Numbered from the stretch's first letter, positions 53,939-62,446 are shown. The stretch: DNA of 64,000 bases from an uncultured Alistipes sp. (GCA_947623965.1 CANQIF010000001.1:124001-188000), one strand, 5' to 3'. A program made the numbers and translations. Notes: generated by a model not told the origin, from the sequence alone.

Positions 53939-54888
53939 ATGGAAATCAAACAAATTTCCACCGGCATTGTCCTGTGTTTGACTGTTTTGACGGCATCAGC
54001 GCAGGAAATTCGGCCGGATTCAGTGGGGGGGGGATTTTAGATCCCCGCGAGGAGCAGGCGGAAAATGAGCCCGTAAATGCCGTCCAAAGGGATTCATTAA
54101 GCCTCTCCGACGAACTGGCGCAACTCAAATCCAGACTTGACCAGGCGGAGCAGGAAAAGCATTTCGAACAGGTCTGGAAGCGCAAAAAGTATTGGAAGTT
54201 CGGATTCGGCAATTCGAGCATCGAACGGACCGACGGCGAAGCCATGAATTGGAAGACCCAATTCGCCTTTTCGGTCCAGCGGGGAAAGACGATCTACTTC
54301 CATTCCAAACCTCTCTGGGGGATGGTCCGGTTCGGGCTCGACTATGGCTTTCTCGGAATGAGCTATGCCAAGCTGGAACTGAAGACCCCCGCAATTTCCG
54401 AGGTGAATCCTTCGGCACCGGAGCTTCCCTCCGGGCCGAGTTCCGACGGCGGCTTCGATGACATTGTCAGCGATGACCCCAGCGGCTCCATCGTATCGCT
54501 CTTGGGGGTCGATCTGGGGATGCACAAAATCGACTACAGTATGCACGTCGGCCCCAGTGTCAGCGTAAATCCCTGGAAACATCTGATCATTGCCGCCTAT
54601 TTCCACGCCCGGCCGACCGCCTCGGGAATCGTGGAAAACGATACTTTCTCTTACGGCTTCGGCTGCGCCTTTTCGGCAGGCGTTTCTGTCTCTTACAAAG
54701 CCCTCTCTCTCGGTGTGGAAGGTGTTTGGAGCACGATCAAGTACAAGCAGACCTCCTTCGATGACGAAGAGGAGGAGGACTACGGCTCCAGCAATGACAA
54801 TGCCGACGATTCGTCGAGCTTGTTCAGCACCGAAAAATTCAAACTCAAACAAAAAGGGCCGCGCTTTTATGTGGCCATCCGTTTTTAA
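53939..54888 (+). CDS. Exported protein, out of frame at a G9 tract (candidate phase-variable gene)
   Basis: The ATG at 53939 starts a signal peptide (GIVLCLTVLTASAQ). After 28 codons the frame enters nine consecutive G (54025-54033) and stops at TAG six bases later. The long frame that follows (to 54888, about 285 residues) is in another phase. One extra G would join the two as ...RPDSVGGGILDPREEQ. The long part has a coiled coil (SLSDELAQLKSRLDQAEQEKHFEQ) and then beta-strand-rich sequence ending GPRFYVAIRF, like a small outer-membrane barrel. The gene is thus OFF as sequenced, unless the tract was misread. Function unknown. A lipoprotein gene follows 18 bp later. Confidence 0.75.
54025..54033 (+). 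repeat. Homopolymeric G9 tract in coding sequence
   Basis: Nine G directly after the signal-peptide codons of the gene at 53939. G10 (or G7) restores one continuous frame; G9 and G8 do not. Confidence 0.9.
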
Positions 54889-54906
54889 CCGCAAAAACAG
54901 ACCGCT

Positions 54907-55926
54907 ATGAAATACCGGATTCTTTATTCCCTTTTATTGCTGGCAGGCAGTTTCCTGCTGCCGGCTTGCACCGATTCGGACGACGAAGCAGGCGGCAGCG
55001 ATACGCCTCCGGCAGGGGCGCTGCCCGCAGAGGAGTTCACCCTCAATACGCTGCCCGCGGAACCGTATGCGGAAGATGCGATCCGCATTGTCGCAGCAGA
55101 TCCGAATGCCCAATTCAATTCGCTTGAACTGATGGGAGACGGATACTACCTGCTGACCTTCGACCCTATCGGCTACCCCGCTTCTGCTGACGAAGCCGGA
55201 CCGGGGAAAGGAAAACGCTCTTTGCCCAATGGACGTACGGCGATACGGACACGGGGCACGAGGGACGAGAACGGGACCATCTTGCTGCCCAACGGAGAAT
55301 ATGGCCGATTTACCAAACTCGGGGACAAAAAATACGGTTTGAGCGACGGCTCCGAGATTGATATGCAGAGTGCCTCCGGCTCCAATGGGACAGTGACCTA
55401 TAAAAATCAGGTCGGAATGATTTCGACGGTCTATGTCGATGTATCCGAACCGATCGTAACCGATGCGACCGAAAGTCTCTGCCGCGCCTGGGAGCACAAT
55501 AGCTATGAACTGTGGGCATACTGGAACGGAACATATATAGCGCATGGAAAACAGACCTTAAACAATGGCAAGGTGAATACTGAATTCAAGGCAATTGGAG
55601 AGGATTTGTTGGGCATCTCACAAGACAATTTTCTGCCTGCTGACGAATATTATTGCTATAAAGTGGTATTTTCCAAGGCAGGGACCTATATCTGTTTCTA
55701 TTTAGGTGGATTAGTGAACATTAAAAGATGGAGCTGGAAAGACGAAGAACAAGGTACGTTATACTTTAATCACTCCATGGACGATTTCACTTACGTAGGT
55801 GACGAATATTGTACCATTCGTTTTGCCGGAAATCAAATGCGCTTTTACGAAGATTATTCAGATAATGAGGATGAGGAGGATTCGCGGCGAATTGTAGCAG
55901 TAACCACATTGACCGCCACTAATTAA
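54907..55926 (+). CDS. Lipoprotein of unknown function
   Basis: A 339-residue lipoprotein with lipobox LLPAC (Cys21) followed by an Asp/Glu-rich tether (CTDSDDEAGGSDTPPAG), which suggests surface exposure or the outer membrane. The rest is beta-rich (GTVTYKNQVGMISTVYVDV; YCTIRFAGNQMRFYEDY) and resembles Bacteroidales lipocalin-like or immunoglobulin-like surface lipoproteins, with no firm family. The last 380 bp are clearly AT-richer than everything around, consistent with recent acquisition. Probably co-expressed with the gated gene just upstream. Confidence 0.78.
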   Translation: MKYRILYSLLLLAGSFLLPACTDSDDEAGGSDTPPAGALPAEEFTLNTLPAEPYAEDAIRIVAADPNAQFNSLELMGDGYYLLTFDPIGYPASADEAGPGKGKRSLPNGRTAIRTRGTRDENGTILLPNGEYGRFTKLGDKKYGLSDGSEIDMQSASGSNGTVTYKNQVGMISTVYVDVSEPIVTDATESLCRAWEHNSYELWAYWNGTYIAHGKQTLNNGKVNTEFKAIGEDLLGISQDNFLPADEYYCYKVVFSKAGTYICFYLGGLVNIKRWSWKDEEQGTLYFNHSMDDFTYVGDEYCTIRFAGNQMRFYEDYSDNEDEEDSRRIVAVTTLTATN

Positions 55927-55956
55927 ATGCCTGATGAAAGCGATTGTCCGTAACTG

Positions 55957-55997
55957 AAAAAATAACGGGGTGATTTTCAATCACTCCGTTATTTTTT
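55957..55997. terminator. Strong bidirectional terminator
   Basis: Stem AAATAACGGGGTGATT / AATCACTCCGTTATTT (one mismatch) with a TTC loop, A-rich before and T-rich after. It can end the islet transcript and the tRNA transcript from the other side. Confidence 0.85.
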
Positions 55998-56168
55998 ATG
56001 AGTGCTGTTCCTGCCCTGCGCGGATCGGGGTGCTTCGGCGGCGTTCGATTTTTTAGGGCTGCTTTTAGATCGACTATAGAGGACTACCGAATAGGGGCTG
56101 CGGAACAGCCCGGGAACGGGCAAAAGAAAAGAGGCCGCACCTCGTTGCAACCTCTTGATCTGCTTTCG

Positions 56169-56243
56169 TGGGAGCTGAGGGATTCGAACCCCCGACCCTC
56201 TGCTTGTAGGGCAGACGCTCTGAACCAGCTGAGCTAAGCTCCC
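56169..56243 (-). tRNA. tRNA-Val (anticodon TAC) with C at position 33
   Basis: Full cloverleaf: acceptor GGGAGCT/AGCTCCC, D stem GCTC/GAGC, anticodon stem TCTGC/GCAGA. The loop CCTACAA has anticodon TAC. CCA is not encoded. It matches the tRNA at 56856-56930 except for one base in the anticodon loop: position 33 is C here and T there. Confidence 0.9.
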
Positions 56244-56621
56244 ATTCGCAATTGCAGGGGCAAAGATAGCAGAAATAAATCGTTCTTGCAAGCCCCCGGC
56301 CGCTTTTCCGAAAATCTTTTTTCGAGCGCGGCTCCCGCCGCTGCAGCGGCCGCGTCAATCGGGCCGGCGCTTCCTGCAGCTGCGGGCTTTCGATCTTCTT
56401 CGCTACGGTTCGGCATGCGCTGCGGCAACGGCCCGACAGATACCGCAACAGGTGGCCCGGCAAGCGCCGCGACCGGTGGATCGAACGATGCTGCGGCAGG
56501 TAGCTTGGCCGGTGCAGCAGCAGGCGATCCAGCCGGTGTCGCAGCCGTCGATGCCCGATCGGCCGCCGCCCGCTTTCCGTCCGCTATCTATCCACTACAC
56601 ACTCCCCGCCGGCTATAAACG
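56244..56621. other. Intergenic, GC-rich, no gene recognised
   Basis: Between tRNA genes. Contains CGGCAGGTGGCCCGGCAAG- and GATCCAGCCGG-like degenerate words but no credible gene or family repeat. Confidence 0.45.
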
Positions 56622-56653
56622 AAAAGCGGCTTGCATCCTGCTGCAAGCCGCTT
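56622..56653 (-). terminator. Terminator downstream of tRNA-Val (GAC)
   Basis: Perfect 12-bp stem AAGCGGCTTGCA / TGCAAGCCGCTT, followed on the minus strand by TTTTCG. Confidence 0.75.
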
Positions 56654-56731
56654 CGATCGAATCGCTTTCGGGGCGAACTTCTCTTTCCGCCCCAATTTTT
56701 TTTCGCCTCCCCGGCTTGCTCCCCCCCCGGG

Positions 56732-56809
56732 TGGTGGGAACAAGCGGATTTGAACCGCTGACCTCCTGCTTGTCGAGCAGGCGCTCTAAACCAACTGAGC
56801 TATGCTCCC
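56732..56809 (-). tRNA. tRNA-Val (anticodon GAC) with C at position 33, CCA encoded
   Basis: Acceptor GGGAGCA/TGTTCCC (one G-T pair), anticodon stem CCTGC/GCAGG, loop TCGACAA with anticodon GAC, T-loop GGTTCAAATCC. The encoded CCA is at 56732-56734. A run of C lies a few bases beyond the 3' end. Position 33 is C instead of T. Confidence 0.85.
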
Positions 56810-56814
56810 GAGAC

Positions 56815-56844
56815 AAAAAAACCACTTGCATTGCTGTAAGTGGT
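56815..56844 (-). terminator. Terminator downstream of the second tRNA-Val (TAC)
   Basis: Stem ACCACTT / AAGTGGT, followed on the minus strand by six T. Confidence 0.7.
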
Positions 56845-56855
56845 GAATCTTGTAG

Positions 56856-56930
56856 TGGGAGCTGAGGGATTCGAACCCCCGACCCTCTGCTTGTAAGGCA
56901 GACGCTCTGAACCAGCTGAGCTAAGCTCCC
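56856..56930 (-). tRNA. tRNA-Val (anticodon TAC)
   Basis: Standard cloverleaf with anticodon loop CTTACAA (T at position 33), acceptor GGGAGCT/AGCTCCC and T-loop GGTTCGAATCC. CCA not encoded. Confidence 0.95.
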
Positions 56931-57048
56931 ATAAAAAAATGGCTCGGGACTGCAAAGGCGTTTTTTCGGTCCTGCACGGCATTCGTGTAATCCCGTACCC
57001 GACACTTTGCAGGAAAGGAAAGAACCTTACGCAACCCTCGCGCATCTG

Positions 57049-57122
57049 CGCCTGAACAAGGACTTGAACCTAGGACCCCATGATTAACAGTCATGTGCTC
57101 TAACCAACTGAGCTATTCAGGC
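57049..57122 (-). tRNA. tRNA-Asn (anticodon GTT)
   Basis: Acceptor GCCTGAA/TTCAGGC, anticodon stem CATGA/TCATG, loop CTGTTAA with anticodon GTT, T-loop GGTTCAAGTCC. CCA not encoded. First of the four minus-strand tRNA genes in transcription order. Confidence 0.95.
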
Positions 57123-57209
57123 AGGACGGCTTTACCCGTTTTGCGAGTGCAAATATACGGCAAAATTTGTTTCTTGCAAAATAATTGCGAAAAAAAATGA
57201 GAAAAAACG

Positions 57210-57217
57210 TACCTTTG
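57210..57217 (+). promoter_or_regulatory. -7 box upstream of the DUF1573 gene
   Basis: TACCTTTG. An in-frame ATG at 57223 would be almost leaderless, so the ATG at 57250, which starts the signal peptide, is preferred. Confidence 0.55.
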
Positions 57218-57249
57218 CACCGATGATCCGAACCGAATCCAGGTCGCTG

Positions 57250-58341
57250 ATGCGATCCTTCCTGCTCCTGCTCGCCCTTTTCCTCTGCGAGACCCTCCCG
57301 GCACAGCTCGTTTTCGAGCCCGCCGAGCACGACTTCGGCACCGTCGAGGAGGCGGGCGGCAAGGTCCGCTGCAGTTTCCGCGGCGTCAACCGCGGGAAGC
57401 GCCCCATCGTCCTGCTCGACGTCGTGACGACCTGCGGCTGCACGGTTCCCACCTTCTCGCGGCGTCCGATCGCCCCCGGCGGGGAGACCGTCGTCGAGGT
57501 CGCCTACGACCCCTACAACCGGCCGGGAGCCTTCGACCGCAACCTCTACCTCTACGGTCCCGACCGCGAACGGCTCGCCGTGCTGCGGATCCGCGGGACG
57601 GTCGCGCCGCGCCGCCGCCCGGTCGAGGAGCTCTACCCGGTCGCCGCCTGCGACGGGGTGCGCTTCTCGCAGTCGATGGCCTCCTTTACCTATATTTATA
57701 TCGGGGCGCCGATGCGGGCGGCGGTCTCGGTGGTCAACACCGCCGATGCGCCGCGCACGCTCGAGCTGCGGCCTCGTCGTGCAAGCGGGCTGCTGACGCT
57801 CGATTATCCGAGACAACTGGCCCCCGGTGAACGCTCGGCCGTCAATCTGTGCTACGAGATCGACGCCGCAACGCCCCGCTACGGCACGATCCGCGACGCC
57901 CTGGAGGTCTGGATCGACGGCCGCCGCTGCGACGAGCTGCTCCTCGTCGCGCACGGCATCGGGATCGACCGGCCGGCCTCTGCGATTTCGGCAGCCGGGA
58001 AGGGGCTGCCGAAGGAGGGACTGCCGAAGGGGGAGATGAGCGAAAATATCCTGAAGTTCGGGACGCTTGACCGGCGGACAACCCCTGAGCGGCGGCAATT
58101 GACGTTCCGCAATACGGGCGAAGGGCCCCTGCAGGTGCGGGCCGTGGAGTGCGGCGCCCCTTTCTCGGCCCGGCTCGTCGGGGAGACGAGCCTCGCGCCC
58201 GGGGAAAGTCGGACGATCGAGGTCGGCATCGACTCCTCGAAGGCCGACCCCGGCTTCGCCACGGCGCAGCTGCTCGTGGTGACGAACGATCCCGAACGCC
58301 CGGTGCGCCGCGTACGCCTGACGGCGATCGTCGGGGAGTAA
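57250..58341 (+). CDS. DUF1573 domain protein, exported
   Basis: A 363-residue protein with a signal peptide (MRSFLLLLALFLCETLPAQ). The DUF1573 domain follows (about 20-120): EHDFGTVEEAGGKVRCSFRGVNRGKRPIVLLDVVTTCGCTVP, an Ig-like fold with the conserved CGC motif. A second, more divergent copy appears near the C-terminus (about 250-360: LTFRNTGEGPLQVRAVEC). Function of the domain is unknown; it is very frequent in Bacteroidota. An alternative start lies 27 bp upstream. Confidence 0.88.
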   Translation: MRSFLLLLALFLCETLPAQLVFEPAEHDFGTVEEAGGKVRCSFRGVNRGKRPIVLLDVVTTCGCTVPTFSRRPIAPGGETVVEVAYDPYNRPGAFDRNLYLYGPDRERLAVLRIRGTVAPRRRPVEELYPVAACDGVRFSQSMASFTYIYIGAPMRAAVSVVNTADAPRTLELRPRRASGLLTLDYPRQLAPGERSAVNLCYEIDAATPRYGTIRDALEVWIDGRRCDELLLVAHGIGIDRPASAISAAGKGLPKEGLPKGEMSENILKFGTLDRRTTPERRQLTFRNTGEGPLQVRAVECGAPFSARLVGETSLAPGESRTIEVGIDSSKADPGFATAQLLVVTNDPERPVRRVRLTAIVGE

Positions 58342-58381
58342 GGGGCGCGGAAATGGATGCCGCAGACATTGGCGGACTGCA

Positions 58382-58882
58382 ATTTATTTTGAATGTGAAA
58401 TGATGAATTTGCGCCCGCAGGGCGCAGCGGGCCGCAGCCTGGGGGCAGCGGAGGCCCGCAGTTCGTTCCCGAACTTGCGTGCTCCGCAGGCTGCGACCGA
58501 GTTTGTCATTCTGAATTTTGAATTTTGAATTTGCGGTTCCAAATGGAACCGCCGCAGCCCGCAGCCGCCTTTTGCTGCTGTTCGTTGCGAAATGCTTTGT
58601 GTCGAGCTCGGTCGCATAGCGACCGGCAGCCTGTGGGTGCCTTGCGGTTGTGATTCCTTGCGGCAAACACGACGTCGCAGACGTCGGCAGCCCGCAGCCG
58701 CCCCCGGGCGGAGGGCTGCTCCTTATAGTCGCAGGCCCGTCCGCTCGGCCGCGGGCTGGCTTCAGACGGGAAACGAATGCCGCAAGCATCGGTGCTCCGC
58801 AGCCTCCGGCAGCAAAGACCCGCAACTCGCGTCCCGCAGGTCCGCTCGTGCGCGACCTCCGCAGGCTGCGACCCGAAAACAT
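58382..58882 (-). repeat. GC-rich variable-hairpin intergenic repeat, cluster 10 (contains inverted-repeat arm)
   Basis: Reverse orientation. Short stems: TGCGCCC/GGGCGCA (near 58411), GCGGTTCC/GGAACCGC (near 58532), CGGTCGC/GCGACCG (near 58610) and CGACGTC/GACGTCG (near 58672), plus a weak ATGC/GCAT (near 58775). Positions 58522-58693 are an inverted, nearly identical copy of 52006-52177, with more relaxed similarity extending to about 58870. No gene. Confidence 0.85.
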
Positions 58883-58977
58883 CGGAAAAAAAGGCCCCGA
58901 CAGGCCGAGGCGGAACCGGCCCGGCCCCCAGGCTGGGACGAATATAAGAAACGAACGGAAAACTACATAGACAACCC

Positions 58978-59859
58978 ATGTTTACGATTCTGGAGAAACG
59001 GCTTCTGGCCGAAAACATCTATTCGATGAAGGTGGCGGCACCCCGCGTCGCGCGGGCCGCGCTGCCCGGGCAGTTCGTGATCGTGCGTGCCGACGCCGTC
59101 GGCGAGCGCATTCCGCTCACGATTGCCGACTACGATGCCCGCGAGGGGAGCGTGACGATCGTCGTGCAGACGCTCGGCGTCTCGACGCGCAAGATCTGTG
59201 CGCTGGAAGCGGGCGAGGCGCTGGCCGACTTCGCCGGTCCGCTGGGGCGCCCCTCGGAGTTCGTGCACCTGCCCGTCGAGGAGCTGCAGAAGCGCCGCTT
59301 CATCTTCATCGGGGGCGGTGTCGGCACGGCGCCGGTCTACCCGCAGGTGAAGTGGCTGCACGAGCACGGCGTCGGGGCCGATGTCATCATCGGCGCCAAG
59401 AACGCCTCGATGTTGATCTATACGGAGGAGATGCGGGCGGTGGCCGCCCGGCTCTACATCGCCACCGACGACGGCTCGGCCGGCTTCAAGGGGCTCGTGA
59501 CGGCGCAGTTGGAGGCCCTCGCGGCCGCCGGCAGCCGCTACGACGAGTGCGTGGCGATCGGGCCGATGATCATGATGAAATTCGTCGCCCTCACCACGAA
59601 AAAGTTAGGCATCCGGACCACCGTGTCGCTCAATGCGCTGATGGTGGACGGCACGGGCATGTGCGGCGCCTGCCGCGTGACGGTGGCGGGCCGGACGCGC
59701 TTCACCTGCGTCGAGGGGCCCGAGTTCGACGGCCACGAGGTCGATTTCGACGAGGCGATGCGCCGCCAGGGCATGTATCGCACACAGGAGCAGCGCGCCG
59801 CCGCCATCGCGGCCGAGCGGGCTGCGGGACACCAGTGTAAAATCGGTTTGGACAGATAG
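58978..59859 (+). CDS. nfnA: NfnA/SudB-like FAD and [2Fe-2S] subunit of ferredoxin:NADP+ oxidoreductase
   Basis: A 293-residue protein of the PyrK/NfnA type. N-terminal FAD-binding barrel (RIPLTIADYDAREGSVTIVVQTLG), then the NAD-binding FIFIGGGVGTAPVYPQVKWL. A C-terminal [2Fe-2S] cluster site has GTGMCGACRV plus a downstream Cys in RFTCVEGPEFDGHEVDF. It pairs with the next gene (2-nt gap) to form NfnAB, which can bifurcate electrons between NADPH, NAD+ and ferredoxin. The alternative label, glutamate-synthase accessory subunit, is less likely since no large subunit adjoins. Confidence 0.85.
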   Translation: MFTILEKRLLAENIYSMKVAAPRVARAALPGQFVIVRADAVGERIPLTIADYDAREGSVTIVVQTLGVSTRKICALEAGEALADFAGPLGRPSEFVHLPVEELQKRRFIFIGGGVGTAPVYPQVKWLHEHGVGADVIIGAKNASMLIYTEEMRAVAARLYIATDDGSAGFKGLVTAQLEALAAAGSRYDECVAIGPMIMMKFVALTTKKLGIRTTVSLNALMVDGTGMCGACRVTVAGRTRFTCVEGPEFDGHEVDFDEAMRRQGMYRTQEQRAAAIAAERAAGHQCKIGLDR

Positions 59860-59861
59860 TT

Positions 59862-61250
59862 ATGGCGAACAGAATACCGCGCGTGCCGGCGCGCGAACAG
59901 GACCCGGCAACGAGAGCGGCCAACTTCAAGGAGGTCTGCTACGGATACGATCTGGCGGAGGCGACGGCCGAGGCGTCGCGCTGTCTCCACTGCCGCAACC
60001 CGCGCTGCGTGGCGGCCTGCCCCGTGGGGTTGCAGATTCCCGACTTCATCGCCGCCCTGCGCGAGGGGCGGCTCGCCGATGCCGCGGCCGTCATCGCCCG
60101 CGACAGCTCGCTGCCCTCGATCTGCGGACGCGTCTGCCCGCAGGAGACGCAGTGCGAGGGGGCCTGCGTGCTCGGCGTCAAGGGCGAGCCGGTGGCGATC
60201 GGCAAGATCGAACGCTTCATCGGAGACTGGAGCCTCGAGCAGCCCGGCACTCCGGCCGCTGCACCGGCACCCCGGAACGGCCGCCGCGTGGCGGTGGTTG
60301 GAAGCGGCCCGGCCGGTCTGGCCTGCGCGAGCGACCTGGCCAAGATGGGCTACGGCGTGAAGATCTTCGAGGCGCTGCACGAGGTGGGCGGCGTGCTGGT
60401 CTACGGCATCCCCGAGTTCCGCCTGCCGAAGGAGCGCATCGTGGCGCGCGAGATCGAGGCGGTGAAGCGCCTCGGCGTCGAGTTCGAGACGGATGTGATC
60501 GTGGGGCGCACCGTGACGGTCGATTCGCTGCTCGACGAAGAGGGCTACGATGCCGTCTTCATCGGCTCGGGCGCCGGCTTGCCGCGCTTCATGGGAATCG
60601 AGGGCGAGAACCTCAACGGCGTGGTCTCGGCCAATGAGTTCCTGACGCGCGCCAACTTGATGCACGCCTGCGACGAGGCCTACGACACGCCGATCCGGAC
60701 CGGCCGGCGCGTCGTGGTGGTCGGCGGCGGCAACGTGGCGATGGATGCCGTGCGGACGGCCCGCCGGTTGGGCGCCGAGGCGACGATCGTCTACCGGCGC
60801 AGCGAGGCGGAGCTGCCGGCCCGCGCCGAGGAGGTGCACCACGCCCGGCAGGAGGGGATCGACTTCCGGATGCTGACGAACCCCATCGCCGTGCTGGGCG
60901 ACGAGCGGGGCTGGGTCCGCGGCCTGCGCTGCGTGGAGATGGAGCTCGGCGAACCCGACGAGAGCGGCCGCCGCGCACCGGTCGTGAAGCCGGGGTCGGA
61001 GTTCGAGATCGCCTGCGACGCGGTCATCATGGCGCTCGGCACCTCGCCCAATCCGCTCATCGCCTCGACGACCGGGGGATTGGAGACGACGCGCCGCGGC
61101 TGCATCGCCGCCTCGGAGGAGGGGGCCACGAGCCGCGAGGGGGTCTTCGCCGGCGGCGACGCCGTGACGGGCGCCGCGACGGTGATCCTGGCGATGGGGG
61201 CCGGCCGCCGGGCCGCCCGCGCCATCGACGACTACCTGAAACAAAAATAA
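59862..61250 (+). CDS. nfnB: NfnB/GltA-like NADPH-dependent flavoprotein subunit
   Basis: A 462-residue protein. The N-terminal 4Fe-4S double-cluster region is CLHCRNPRCVAACPVG and CGRVCPQETQCEGACVLG. An FAD-binding site (VAVVGSGPAGLACASDLAKMGYGVKIFEALHEVGGVLVYGIPEFRLPKE) and an NADPH site (VVVVGGGNVAMDAVRTARRLGAEATIVYRRSE) follow. It resembles glutamate synthase small subunit, but with NfnA immediately upstream it is better read as the large subunit of NfnAB. Role: balancing NADH, NADPH and reduced ferredoxin in an anaerobe. Confidence 0.87.
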   Translation: MANRIPRVPAREQDPATRAANFKEVCYGYDLAEATAEASRCLHCRNPRCVAACPVGLQIPDFIAALREGRLADAAAVIARDSSLPSICGRVCPQETQCEGACVLGVKGEPVAIGKIERFIGDWSLEQPGTPAAAPAPRNGRRVAVVGSGPAGLACASDLAKMGYGVKIFEALHEVGGVLVYGIPEFRLPKERIVAREIEAVKRLGVEFETDVIVGRTVTVDSLLDEEGYDAVFIGSGAGLPRFMGIEGENLNGVVSANEFLTRANLMHACDEAYDTPIRTGRRVVVVGGGNVAMDAVRTARRLGAEATIVYRRSEAELPARAEEVHHARQEGIDFRMLTNPIAVLGDERGWVRGLRCVEMELGEPDESGRRAPVVKPGSEFEIACDAVIMALGTSPNPLIASTTGGLETTRRGCIAASEEGATSREGVFAGGDAVTGAATVILAMGAGRRAARAIDDYLKQK

Positions 61251-61434
61251 CCGCCGGGAGGGGGCTCCCGCAATGCTCCGATAACGTACAGTACGCTTCC
61301 GCAGCACTCCGCACCTCCTGATCCGGATCTTTTCAGCGCCCCGACCGCTTCTGCAGCCGGGGCGCTTCCGTATCGTGCCGGACCGGGAAAACGACTTTTC
61401 GGAAAATAAATGGACGCCGAACGGATATTTTTCG

Positions 61435-61442
61435 TATCTTTA
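61435..61442 (+). promoter_or_regulatory. -7 box upstream of the aquaporin gene
   Basis: TATCTTTA, 28 bp before the ATG; no clear -33 match. Confidence 0.45.
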
Positions 61443-61469
61443 CAGCACATCAATCAAACTTAACGGATT

Positions 61470-62138
61470 ATGAAAAAGTATTTAGCTGAAATGGTGGGTA
61501 CGATGGTACTCGTCCTGATGGGTTGCGGCACGGCCGTCAGCCTGAGCTGCGGTGTCGATACGGCATCGGTGGTAGGTACGGCGCTGGCTTTCGGTCTCTC
61601 GGTCGTTGCGATGGCCTATGCCATCGGCGGCATCTCGGGATGCCATATCAATCCGGCCATCACCTTCGGCGTATGGCTTTCGAAGCGCATGAGCGGCAAG
61701 GATGCCCTGATGTACGTCCTCTTCCAGGTGATCGGCGCACTGATCGGCGCTGCGATCCTCTATGCGCTGGCCCCCGCGTCGGGTCTGGGCGCCAACACGA
61801 TCCAGGCCGGCATCTCGACCTGCGGCGCCGTAACGGCCGAGGTGGTCTTCACCTTCGTCTTCGTGCTGGTCGTGCTCGGTGCGACCGATGCCGGCAAGGG
61901 CGCCGGGAACCTCGCCGGTCTGGCGATCGGTCTGACGCTCGTGCTCGTGCACCTCGTCTGCATCCACTACACGGGCACGTCGGTCAACCCGGCCCGCTCG
62001 ATCGGCCCCGCCCTGCTGGCTGGCGGTCAGGCGCTCGCCGACCTGTGGATCTTCATCGTCGCTCCGCTGGTGGGCGCCGCCCTTGCGGCCGGTGTCTGGA
62101 AGGTGCTGAGCTGCGAGTGCGGATGCGACAAGAAATAG
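61470..62138 (+). CDS. Aquaporin / MIP-family channel
   Basis: A 222-residue inner-membrane channel with six hydrophobic segments and both NPA motifs: GCHINPAITFGVW and GTSVNPARSIGPALL. The second-half residues (HYTGTSVNPARS) are closer to AqpZ-type water channels than to glycerol facilitators. The C-terminus ends in a Cys-rich CECGCDKK, unusual for the family. Monocistronic. Confidence 0.93.
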   Translation: MKKYLAEMVGTMVLVLMGCGTAVSLSCGVDTASVVGTALAFGLSVVAMAYAIGGISGCHINPAITFGVWLSKRMSGKDALMYVLFQVIGALIGAAILYALAPASGLGANTIQAGISTCGAVTAEVVFTFVFVLVVLGATDAGKGAGNLAGLAIGLTLVLVHLVCIHYTGTSVNPARSIGPALLAGGQALADLWIFIVAPLVGAALAAGVWKVLSCECGCDKK

Positions 62139-62164
62139 CGAAAGCCTCTTGACGCTGAAACGAT

Positions 62165-62196
62165 GCGGCCGTGCGGGAATCCTCCCGTTCGGCCGC
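62165..62196 (+). terminator. Hairpin after the aquaporin gene
   Basis: Stem GCGGCCG / CGGCCGC enclosing a second stem CGGGA / TCCCG; weak T content after it. Confidence 0.5.
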
Positions 62197-62446
62197 TTTC
62201 GTTTGCGACGGTTTGGAAAGGTTCGGTCGAAGGCGCCCGCCTCCGGTCATTAGTCCCGGGCTGCCCGCCTTGGGCCGCTTCCGCCGGATTGCTTCTCCGG
62301 ATCGCCTGCCGGATCGGGGGGGGCAAGGCTGGCTGCCGCTCGGGTGAACGCTTGGGTCCGGGCGAGGGCAAGAGTGAAGGCAAGGATACAGGCACGGATG
62401 CAGGCCCGGGCGAAGGCAAGAACGGCCGCCGCCGGGCCGCCCCGGA
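62197..62446. other. Intergenic, no gene recognised
   Basis: Gap between convergent aquaporin and lptD genes. Positions about 62355-62430 are a degenerate GGCAAG/GGCGAAGGC direct-repeat tract. Nothing else recognisable. Confidence 0.5.

Noticed and set aside
53939..54888. Programmed ribosomal frameshift at the G tract
   Set aside because: No slippery heptamer with a downstream pseudoknot was recognised. Simple tract-length change explains the geometry better, though it is not excluded.
56244..56621. Small genes between the tRNAs
   Set aside because: Only compositionally biased frames without start signals; GC-rich degenerate words explain them.
59862..61250. Glutamate synthase small subunit (gltD)
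   Set aside because: No large subunit is adjacent; the PyrK-like FAD/2Fe-2S partner two bases upstream fits NfnAB instead.
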